Assembly: GCA_031278835.1 (NCBI GenBank)
Contig: JAITJP010000249.1
Location: 1 to 7,953 of the forward strand
DNA: 7,953 nucleotides
Direction: 5' to 3'
Origin: Deltaproteobacteria bacterium
GTDB taxonomy: Bacteria > Desulfobacterota > Desulfarculia > Adiutricales > Adiutricaceae
A program made the translations under genes and the position numbers. The notes under the pieces were generated by a model, which saw only the letters and a list, made by a program, of their open reading frames with translations, made no database searches and was not told the DNA's origin. Shown here in pieces: positions 1-5,416 of the stretch (within the stretch, counting starts at the first letter, position 1; each line of letters opens with the position of its first letter).

Positions 1-2
1 CC

Positions 3-1400
3 GTAAACCCGACCGCCCCGGCCCTGGGGAATTCCCCCTATTCGGCTTACTCGGCCTTTGCTGGAAACGAACTTCTGGTAAGCCCCACCCTCATGGTCGA
101 GGAAGGTTGGATCGTTAAATCCGAGGCCGATCAGGCCCGTCAGGCCATCTCGGGACAAATTAAACCCTGTAAGATTGACTTTGAAAAAACCATTAAGCTA
201 AAAACGGCTTTGGTGGACGCCGCCTACGCCAAGGTGGGTTTTGGGCTCTTGGACAATGAAGAATTTTCCAAGTTCGCTTGGGAGAATTCCGCTTGGCTAA
301 ACGATTACGCCTTTTTCATGACGGCCAAGGCGGATTTGGCTGGTAAGCCTTGGTTTGAGTGGCCTGATGGTCTTAAATACCGTGACGATCATCAGCTGAG
401 CCTGGAAGGCCGAAGACTTTCCGAAGCCATTTTGAGAGTCAAGTTTGGGCAGTATTTATTTTTTTCCCAGTTAAATAGGCTTAAAGACGGGGCCAGTCGT
501 CGGGGAATAAGTCTCATTGGCGACACGGCCTTTTACGTTAACCATGATTCGAGTGACGTTTGGGCCAATCGGCACCTTTTTAAGCTCTCCCCCGAAGGTC
601 AAAGCCAGTTGGTGGCCGGGGTACCCCCGGATTACTTTTCCGAGACCGGACAGCTTTGGGGCAATCCGGTTTTTGATTGGCCGGCCAATCAAGCCAGCGG
701 CTATGGTTGGTGGCTAAGTAGGTTAGGTCATAACCTATCCATGTTTGACTGGATTAGGCTGGATCACTTTAGGGCTTTTTGTCGTTACTGGTCGGTTAAG
801 GGTGAGGCCGCCACGGCTAAGGAGGGTTCCTGGGAGATGGGGCCAGGTTCGTCGCTTTTTGAGGCGGCCGGAGGAGCTCTAAACGTGGTAGCCGAAGATC
901 TGGGGGTGATTACCCCGGACGTGACTGAGCTAAGAAAAAAGTTTGACTTTCCAGGTATGAGGGTCCTACACTTTGGTTTTGGCCCGGATCAACCCCTCTC
1001 GACTCACTGCCCTTACCGGATAGAACCGGACAATCTGGTTTACGCGGCTACCCATGACAACAATACCAGCCGAGGCTGGTTTGAAAACGACATCGATTAC
1101 AAGAGTCGTCAAAGAATCTCGGATCTGGCCGGATACCAGGTTAATTCCTCAAACGTGGCCTGGGCTTTGATTAAACTGGCCTATCTCTCACCGGGGGCCA
1201 TTAGCCTTATAACCGTTCCGGATTTACTTAACCTTGGTCAAGAAAGTCGCCTAAACGTGCCCGGGACGGTCGGGGACAACTGGACCTGGAGACTAAGCTC
1301 GATGGAGCAATTGACCCCGGCCTTGGCCGAAAAACTGGCCGAGTTGGGGACGGTGGCCGGTCGAGACAATTTTTCTCACCCCAATATCCTGACCTATTGA
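3..1400 (+). CDS. malQ: 4-alpha-glucanotransferase (amylomaltase), 5' end cut by window edge
   Basis: This cytoplasmic GH77 enzyme transfers alpha-1,4-glucan segments between maltooligosaccharides and releases glucose, in maltodextrin or glycogen metabolism. The frame is open from the first bases of the window: the codons before the ATG at 93 read GNSPYSAYSAFAGNELLVSP, a conserved GH77 segment, so that ATG is internal. The visible part is 465 residues against about 500 in the family, so roughly the first 40-50 are missing. In visible numbering, the substrate-loop motif PPDYFSETGQLWGNP starts near 208. The nucleophile Asp is at 254 in RLDHFRAF (bases 762-764), the acid/base Glu at 298 in AEDLGVIT (894-896), and the third catalytic Asp at 352 in THDNNTSRGW (1056-1058). 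The C-terminal VPGTVGDNWTWRL block is also present. The frame is intact, with a TGA stop. The next gene follows after 77 bases with no clear terminator between, so the two may be cotranscribed. Confidence 0.96.
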   Translation, partial: VNPTAPALGNSPYSAYSAFAGNELLVSPTLMVEEGWIVKSEADQARQAISGQIKPCKIDFEKTIKLKTALVDAAYAKVGFGLLDNEEFSKFAWENSAWLNDYAFFMTAKADLAGKPWFEWPDGLKYRDDHQLSLEGRRLSEAILRVKFGQYLFFSQLNRLKDGASRRGISLIGDTAFYVNHDSSDVWANRHLFKLSPEGQSQLVAGVPPDYFSETGQLWGNPVFDWPANQASGYGWWLSRLGHNLSMFDWIRLDHFRAFCRYWSVKGEAATAKEGSWEMGPGSSLFEAAGGALNVVAEDLGVITPDVTELRKKFDFPGMRVLHFGFGPDQPLSTHCPYRIEPDNLVYAATHDNNTSRGWFENDIDYKSRQRISDLAGYQVNSSNVAWALIKLAYLSPGAISLITVPDLLNLGQESRLNVPGTVGDNWTWRLSSMEQLTPALAEKLAELGTVAGRDNFSHPNILTY

Positions 1401-1477
1401 GGTTACTTTCTTTGAAGGTTTTTTTTAAACCCAGGCCCCAATTAAAGGGCGCGCTTTCAAGGCCCTAGGAAACAGAC

Positions 1478-1882
1478 ATGCTCAGCTTTAGTCAACTTGA
1501 TAAGAGATTAAGACTTCTGATGGAAGATCTAGACGGGGAGTATTGGACTTCCATCTTGGAACAGCTTAATCCCCCGGAAAAATTTCCCAAACATGAACTG
1601 GTCCACGATCTCTGCTTTAGGGACGCCAAAGCCCTGGCCGGTTACATCCCCGATCTGCGGGCCACCATGAGAAACAACGCCCCAAAAAGCCTTTCCGAGG
1701 AAGAGATTTTGGCCCTAAGGTCGGTTCGGGGTATTCTAAACTTCTCGGCCAGACTGCCGGTCCTGATTTTGTTGTTTCCCCAATACGTTGATAACGAAAA
1801 TTTGATAAACGTCTACAATGGCTACCGTCAAACCCTCAAGGAACTAGACGAGTATCTGGCCCTGGCCACCTCTGAGGCCTAA
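1478..1882 (+). CDS. hypothetical protein, 134 residues, helical, soluble
   Basis: I do not recognise this family. The protein is rich in Leu, Glu and Asp and looks mostly alpha-helical. There is no signal peptide and no full membrane segment; the stretch ARLPVLILLF at 91-100 is hydrophobic but too short to span a membrane and more likely a buried helix. There is one Cys (46) and no evident metal or nucleotide motif. The ATG is preceded by AGGA at 1467-1470, a well-placed ribosome binding site. It lies 77 bases after malQ on the same strand and is followed eight bases after its stop by a strong hairpin, so it is probably the last gene of a malQ-containing transcript. Codon use resembles malQ, with frequent GCC, CTG and GTC, which supports a real gene. 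A link to glucan metabolism is inferred only from position. Confidence 0.8.
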   Translation: MLSFSQLDKRLRLLMEDLDGEYWTSILEQLNPPEKFPKHELVHDLCFRDAKALAGYIPDLRATMRNNAPKSLSEEEILALRSVRGILNFSARLPVLILLFPQYVDNENLINVYNGYRQTLKELDEYLALATSEA

Positions 1883-1889
1883 TCTCGCC

Positions 1890-1940
1890 AGCCAAAGCCT
1901 TTGAAGCCAGCTTCAAAGGCTTTGGCTAGGGTTTATTTTG
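1890..1940 (+). terminator. perfect 17-bp hairpin, likely terminator of the malQ transcript
   Basis: The arms at 1890-1906 and 1911-1927 are exact reverse complements over 17 bases, around the four-base loop CCAG. The hairpin starts eight bases after the stop of the 134-residue gene. It is followed by AGGG and then the T-rich TTTATTTTG. The T tract begins four bases late, so termination may be imperfect, but the stem is very strong and would also protect the 3' end of the mRNA. Confidence 0.65.
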
Positions 1941-1985
1941 ACTTTGGTTAAAAATATAGCTAAACTAGACTATTTTTACTTATTG

Positions 1986-2003
1986 GTTTAAAAATTTTTA
2001 AAC
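1986..2003. promoter_or_regulatory. 18-bp AT-only-core palindrome upstream of membrane protein gene
   Basis: GTTTAAAAATTTTTAAAC is a perfect palindrome centred about 65 bases before the ATG at 2060. It lies in an AT-rich gap (1930-2059) that must hold the promoter of the next gene, because a strong hairpin closes the previous transcript. It could be an operator for a dimeric regulator or only a bent A-tract/T-tract element. I see no convincing -35/-10 pair beside it. Confidence 0.4.
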
Positions 2004-2059
2004 TAAATTTAACAATAGATAAATAAGGCCAGACAAAATTTGTTTTTCCGAGTGAAGGT

Positions 2060-3028
2060 ATGAATTATTTTGATCAATCAATGCCCCAATCGGATCGGCT
2101 TCGGGCTTCCTTTTGGGATATTTTTAAAAATTCTTGGAAGATACTCTGGGAAAACCCCAAGCCCCTGGTGCTGGTCTTGGTTTCCTTAAGCGTTTTGCAG
2201 ATTATCTTTGACTATATTGGCATCTATTTTTTGGGCCCCTTTTACGAGATTATCGAAGCGGCCATGCGGGGCCAATATACCGGCCAAGAGTTTCTAGGGG
2301 CTTTTAAAGAAACCATTGACAAATTTGGCACCTATCCGCTCATCATGGGTAAACTCGTCCCCTGGCTTTTGGGCCCTTTCATGAGCCTGACCCTGGCCCG
2401 TTCGGCTTTAAATCTCTGGGATGGCTACCAGATTGGTTTAAACGATCTGGGTTTCGCCTTAAAAAAATACCACCTGGCCTTGTACATCACTATTTTGGTC
2501 GCCTTATTGGCCATTTTTTTGTTTGGCCTTATTTTCGCCACCTTTTTACCCATGGTCATCATACATACCTTGTCCTTTGGGGCCGGCTTACCCGGGGCCC
2601 TTTTCTCGATTCTCTCCATCTTTGGCTTTTTGGTTTCTTTATTTCTCTTTATCAAATTCGTCTGGCCTTTGGTCAGAAGATATTTGTTTTTACAATACAT
2701 GGGTTTTTTCTCCCTAGTCGAGGGTTTTTCCGGCAACTGGGTTAACGCCCTGATGATCCTTTTCCGAAAGTTAAAAGCCTACCCCAGGCCCCTAAACCAA
2801 GCCATCATTACTATCTTGGCCCTTTTTCTATCCCTAAGCTTCGTTTTGCTAATCGTCTCGGCCATCTTGGCAAACTTTAAAATCCCCAATAGCTTGATTG
2901 AACTGGCCACGGAGTTTATTTACCTAATTTGCCTCTCTTGGATCCTGGTGGCCTTGTCTGGCTTTTACCGCCTCTACCTGGCCCCGGAGCCCAGCGAACC
3001 AAGCCCAGACCTGGCCCCGGTTCCCTAA
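2060..3028 (+). CDS. hypothetical polytopic membrane protein, 322 residues, about six helices
   Basis: This is an inner-membrane protein of unknown function. Hydrophobic segments lie near residues 36-58, 93-115, 138-162, 178-202, 248-271 and 282-305. The cytosolic-looking N-terminus has the pattern SFWDIFKNSWKILWENPK, an aromatic amphipathic stretch before helix 1. This pattern is seen in several uncharacterised DUF-type membrane families (YciC/DUF975-like), which is a loose resemblance and not an assignment. The basic residues VRR at 205-207 and FRKLK at 235-239 suggest inside loops. The tail from 309 is Pro-rich (PEPSEPSPDLAPVP). I chose the first ATG; AGTGAAGG lies immediately before it, an unusually close ribosome binding site, and the next ATG at 2081 has none. 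There are no catalytic motifs. yfcE follows after 114 bases with only a weak hairpin between, so cotranscription is possible. Confidence 0.85.
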   Translation: MNYFDQSMPQSDRLRASFWDIFKNSWKILWENPKPLVLVLVSLSVLQIIFDYIGIYFLGPFYEIIEAAMRGQYTGQEFLGAFKETIDKFGTYPLIMGKLVPWLLGPFMSLTLARSALNLWDGYQIGLNDLGFALKKYHLALYITILVALLAIFLFGLIFATFLPMVIIHTLSFGAGLPGALFSILSIFGFLVSLFLFIKFVWPLVRRYLFLQYMGFFSLVEGFSGNWVNALMILFRKLKAYPRPLNQAIITILALFLSLSFVLLIVSAILANFKIPNSLIELATEFIYLICLSWILVALSGFYRLYLAPEPSEPSPDLAPVP

Positions 3029-3037
3029 AAGACCTTA

Positions 3038-3061
3038 GGCCTTGTCCTTTCGGCCAAGGCC
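3038..3061 (+). other. weak hairpin between membrane protein gene and yfcE
   Basis: GGCCTTG at 3038-3044 pairs with CAAGGCC at 3055-3061 across a ten-base loop. There is no T tract behind it (AATGAGTTTAAAAAAAG follows), so it is unlikely to stop transcription efficiently. It may act as a processing or stability element in a shared transcript. Confidence 0.3.
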
Positions 3062-3128
3062 CAATGAGTTTAAAAAAAGAAAATTTGTTTAAATCTCTAA
3101 ACGGGCCGGGCTTTGAGGCTGCGGCCCT

Positions 3129-3136
3129 TAGGTGAG
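3129..3136 (+). promoter_or_regulatory. ribosome binding site that decides the TTG start of yfcE
   Basis: TAGGTGAG lies six bases before the TTG at 3143 and is a good anti-16S match. Translation from that TTG gives MSVLIASDIHG, which fits the family N-terminus. An earlier in-frame TTG at 3113 would add ten residues (from MRLRPLG) and would place this site inside the gene. Confidence 0.7.
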
Positions 3137-3142
3137 TTTCAA

Positions 3143-3685
3143 TTGTCCGTATTGATAGCCTCCGATATCCATGGAGCGGTAAGCGCGGCCGAGTTTTTGG
3201 CCGAAATAGTCTTAAAGAAAAAGCCCTGGCTGCTTGTACTGCTGGGAGATCTTCTTTACCACGGGCCCAGAAATAAACTGCCCGGGAGCTATGACGCCTC
3301 GAAAACGGCCCAGATACTTTCTCAGATCTCCTGTCCGGTGGCCTCCATTAGAGGCAACTGTGACGCCGAAGTCGATCAGCTTTTGCTGCCCTGGACCTTT
3401 GCCGAAAACAGTTTCCTGGACCTGGACGGGAGGGTTTTTATGGCCATCCATGGTCACCAGCTCCCCCAAATTGGCGGCAGCTGGGATATTTCAGACGGTA
3501 TCAACATCATCCATGGTCACACCCATTTGCCCCTGGCCGAGAAAATCCAGGGCCGGTTTTTCTTTAACCCCGGCAGCCTAGGCATCCCCAAGGGTGGTTA
3601 TCCCCCCAGCTATGGTTGGTATGATAAGGGCACCTTTGAGGTCATCTCCATTGACGGGTCGGTTATTAAGTCAGTCGCCTTTTGA
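3143..3685 (+). CDS. yfcE: YfcE-type metallophosphodiesterase
   Basis: This is a cytoplasmic calcineurin-like metallophosphoesterase of the YfcE/MJ0936 group. Family members hydrolyse phosphodiester bonds with a two-metal (typically Mn) centre; the physiological substrate is not known. All metal-ligand motifs are visible: SDIHG at 7-11, GDLLYHGPRN at 35-44, RGNCD at 70-74, HGH at 103-105 and HGHTHLP at 124-130, followed by NPGS at 142-145 and IPKGG. HGPRN, RGNCDAEVDQ and FNPGS are particularly close to E. coli YfcE as I remember it. The 180-residue length from the TTG at 3143 matches the family at about 184, whereas the TTG at 3113 would make 190. There is no signal peptide. It may share a transcript with the membrane protein upstream. 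A nested hairpin with a T tract begins five bases after the stop. Confidence 0.93.
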   Translation: MSVLIASDIHGAVSAAEFLAEIVLKKKPWLLVLLGDLLYHGPRNKLPGSYDASKTAQILSQISCPVASIRGNCDAEVDQLLLPWTFAENSFLDLDGRVFMAIHGHQLPQIGGSWDISDGINIIHGHTHLPLAEKIQGRFFFNPGSLGIPKGGYPPSYGWYDKGTFEVISIDGSVIKSVAF

Positions 3686-3689
3686 GCCC

Positions 3690-3743
3690 AACTGAGCCCA
3701 AATGGTCAATCACTGACCCAGCCGGGCCAGGGCTCAGTTTTTC
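3690..3743 (+). terminator. nested hairpin and T tract behind yfcE
   Basis: AACTGAGCCC at 3690-3699 pairs with GGGCTCAGTT at 3730-3739. Inside the loop GGTCA at 3704-3708 pairs with TGACC at 3714-3718. A run of five T at 3738-3742 follows. Its position five bases after the yfcE stop fits an intrinsic terminator. The right arm GGGCTCAG can also pair with TGAGCCC at 3683-3689, which overlaps the yfcE stop codon, or with CTGAGCC at 3763-3769, so alternative folds exist. Confidence 0.5.
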
Positions 3744-3759
3744 AAGCCCAAATGGTCAA
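3695..3759 (+). repeat. 15-bp direct repeat downstream of yfcE
   Basis: AGCCCAAATGGTCAA occurs exactly at 3695-3709 and 3745-3759, 50 bases apart. An exact repeat of this length this close is unlikely by chance, and it suggests a local duplication of part of the terminator hairpin. The second copy lies in the loop between GGCTCAG (3731-3737) and CTGAGCC (3763-3769). Confidence 0.6.
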
Positions 3760-3961
3760 GCCCTGAGCCGGCCCAGACAGGCCAATAATCGGTCAAAATC
3801 GCCCCTAGGCGGCCTGTCTAGCTGGATCCACGGTTTTTTGGTTAGGCCCTTGGCTCTGAGGCCCTCTCGGGGCCTTCTAGGCCCGGTTCCAGCCAAGCCC
3901 AGAGCCTCCCAGAATATTTTTTTAAAAAAGACCTTTTGGTCAAAATTTTACTACTTTGGAC
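3744..3961. other. GC-rich intergenic stretch without a gene
   Basis: Both strands lack a convincing coding frame here. The plus-strand open frame through 3682-3972 overlaps the yfcE terminator, is rich in Pro, Ser and Arg, and lacks a ribosome binding site. The stretch contains several GGCC-centred inverted repeats, for example AGGCCC at 3859-3864 with GGGCCT at 3870-3875. Confidence 0.5.
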
Positions 3962-3990
3962 AAAAAAAATAGCCCCTCTTTTGGAGGGGC
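3962..3990 (-). terminator. intrinsic terminator of the minus-strand gene
   Basis: Read on the minus strand, GCCCCTC (3990-3984) and GAGGGGC (3978-3972) form a 7-bp GC-rich stem with a five-base loop. After TA comes a run of eight T (3969-3962). This is a textbook rho-independent terminator, 108 bases past the stop of the 92-residue gene. On the plus strand there is no T run after the stem, so it acts leftward. Confidence 0.85.
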
Positions 3991-4097
3991 GTAATTATAT
4001 GTTTAAATAAGGCCGTAATTTGCGATTAGAGAAATTAGTTAGGTAATTAAAACTAAAATAACTTGGGAAAAAAGAAAACCCAAACTAGAAAAAAAGA

Positions 4098-4376
4098 CTA
4101 CTTGACCAATCTTAGATCTGGCTTGTAGACCGCGAAACCTTCACCGGTTTTTCTGTTTTTCAGATCCTCCATGTAGTCTTTGATTTTGTTGTTAAATTGG
4201 GCATTTTTGATTCTATACCCGTTGATAATAAAGTAAATGATGACCGCTTCTTCCCATTCCGTGGTTGGCTCAAAACGATCCATACGCTTACGATATTTGG
4301 GGATTAAAGATATCAGGGTTTCTTCGTCCAAAGCTAATAAGTTTTTAGCTATCTGACTAAGTGTGTCTTCAACCAT
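4098..4376 (-). CDS. hypothetical protein, 92 residues, charged and helical
   Basis: I cannot assign this small protein to a named family. It reads as three or four amphipathic helices rich in Lys, Glu and Asp. Visible segments are an N-terminal helix to about residue 26 (QIAKNLLALDEETL), KYRKRMDRFEPTTEWEEAVIIYFIING at about 27-53, and a basic helical part near 54-76 (YRIKNAQFNNKIKDYMEDLK). There is no membrane segment, signal peptide or catalytic motif. The WEEAVIIYFIIN block looks like the core of a small conserved domain. The ATG is preceded by GGAAAAAAGCC, a weak site. It is the only gene on the minus strand, has its own strong terminator, and is more AT-rich than malQ, yfcE or pgi. The coherent amphipathic pattern and dedicated terminator support a real gene. 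Confidence 0.75.
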   Translation of the reverse strand: MVEDTLSQIAKNLLALDEETLISLIPKYRKRMDRFEPTTEWEEAVIIYFIINGYRIKNAQFNNKIKDYMEDLKNRKTGEGFAVYKPDLRLVK

Positions 4377-4760
4377 GGCTTTTTTCCGTTTGGCAAAAAA
4401 AACTGATTTTTTACTTACTTGACCAATGGTTCTTCAGCTGGGGTTTATGAAAAAATCCAAAAGGCCCAAAACCCCAGGCCCAGGGCTAAGAAATCAATTT
4501 TTGCCAAATTTAGATCGAAACTCATGTTTTTAACAATCATTTCGCTCTGGGGGTTGACTTATCGCAAATTAAGCTTTACTTATATTTTTAAATATCTCAA
4601 GGTTAAAGTGGACCTAAATACGTTCAAGCTACCGTGATTAAAACTCTAAGACAAAAAGGCTTTTTTGAAACTTACACATCTCAGGTAATTTCTAAAACGA
4701 AGTAAAATCCCCCTTATTAGGGTGAACCTAGCTAAATAATTACCTAATTTTTATTATAAG
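4377..4760. other. AT-rich intergenic region, no convincing gene
   Basis: This stretch must hold the promoter of the minus-strand gene, but I cannot point to a clear -35/-10 pair. A plus-strand frame at 4419-4637 from a TTG (72 residues, basic, one hydrophobic stretch) has no ribosome binding site and is probably chance. TTGACTTATCGC...TTTACT at 4554-4580 loosely resembles the 29-base motif of the array at the right edge. Confidence 0.4.
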
Positions 4761-4761
4761 G

Positions 4762-4822
4762 ACCAAAAGGCTTTCCAAGGAAGCCTTGGTCAAGGGGCCT
4801 GTTTATTTTAGGCCCATTTTTC
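4762..4822 (+). terminator. two adjacent hairpins, second with a T tract
   Basis: The first hairpin is at 4762-4790: ACCAA and GGCTT pair with AAGCC and TTGGT, with a two-base bulge. The second is GGGCCT at 4795-4800 with AGGCCC at 4810-4815, followed by ATTTTTC. The second has the form of a short rightward intrinsic terminator. No plus-strand protein gene ends here, so either it is fortuitous or a non-coding transcript ends at this point. Confidence 0.4.
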
Positions 4823-4859
4823 AATTCTTCCAAGTAGAAAAATTTGTTGCGTATATTCT

Positions 4860-5219
4860 AGCCTTTCGTGCCCCTTCTGTCAAGGTGGCTTCAAAGATTT
4901 CTCCCAGGCCCTGACCCAGGCCCTGACCCAGCGCCCCTGGCCCAGTGCCGCCCAGTGGCCAAACACCCCACGGGGCCTTGCTTTTGGCTTTGGCCCAAAA
5001 GCGCCCAGCCGGCCGGCCCAGGGACCAAATTGGCCCCTTTATTTGCCTCTGGCTAAAATCTTGGTCCTGAGCCCCCCCGATTGAGCTAGACTTAGCCCGA
5101 GGCCCTTCTTTAATCTGGCTAAGTTCTTGTGTTAATATAAAACAAAATCGATCCCGTGACCATGGGCCGCCCAGGCGACTAATCAGCCGCCAGCCTTTAG
5201 GCCCTACAAGGCTGACCAA
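4860..5219. other. GC-rich island rich in GGCC inverted repeats, no gene
   Basis: This block stands out as GC-rich between two AT-rich stretches. The minus-strand frame of 132 codons across it reads as a low-complexity Gly/Pro/Trp/Arg sequence without domain character, so I do not call it a gene. It contains an exact 8-bp stem GCTTTTGG (4980-4987) with CCAAAAGC (4995-5002), the palindrome GCCGGCCGGC at about 5009-5018, and a short tandem repeat. Confidence 0.5.
4903..4931 (+). repeat. 12-bp tandem repeat, about 2.4 copies
   Basis: CCCAGGCCCTGA occurs at 4903-4914 and again directly at 4915-4926, followed by a partial third unit, CCCAG. The length is a multiple of three, but the surrounding frame does not look like protein. 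Simple slippage is a likely origin. Confidence 0.7.
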
Positions 5220-5347
5220 ACTCTCTAGCTTATCGCTGTATAAGTCAAGATAATAGCTAAAATATTATTTAAATATATCTTTTAAAGAAGAAAATATAAA
5301 ATTTTTTTCTTAATTTGTCCCGGACATCAGTTAATTTCTCGAGTTTT

Positions 5348-5377
5348 TTGCCGGTAAATTTTAATTCTTCATTTAAT
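5348..5377 (+). promoter_or_regulatory. pgi: candidate promoter of pgi
   Basis: TTGCCG at 5348-5353 and TTTAAT at 5372-5377 are separated by 18 bases and match the sigma-70 boxes at four and five of six positions. A start near 5385 would leave a leader of about 30 bases before the ATG at 5417. The DNA is AT-rich, so chance matches are easy. Confidence 0.25.
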
Positions 5378-5416
5378 TTAGGTAAAAGGCTTAGGCCATT
5401 TACCGGGAGTAGGATA

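Noticed and set aside
471..717. Open frames on other frames inside malQ, pgi, yfcE and the membrane protein gene
   Set aside because: They lie wholly within well-supported genes and their translations show no domain features.
3682..3972. 96-codon open frame on the plus strand after yfcE
   Set aside because: It overlaps the yfcE stop and terminator hairpin and includes the leftward terminator stem; its composition is Pro/Ser/Arg-rich without protein-like pattern.
4419..4637. 72-codon open frame on the plus strand with one hydrophobic stretch
   Set aside because: It has a TTG start without a ribosome binding site, and the reading frame is carried by AT-rich intergenic DNA that should contain the promoter of the opposite gene.
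4821..5219. 132-codon open frame on the minus strand
   Set aside because: The translation is low-complexity Gly/Pro/Trp/Arg-rich, has no domain character or clear ribosome binding site, and follows from the GC-rich composition of the island.
5315..5416. N-terminal extension of pgi from the TTG at 5315
   Set aside because: It would add 34 residues of Ser/Asn/Phe-rich sequence with no family match. The ATG at 5417 has a well-placed GGGAG and gives a normal length.
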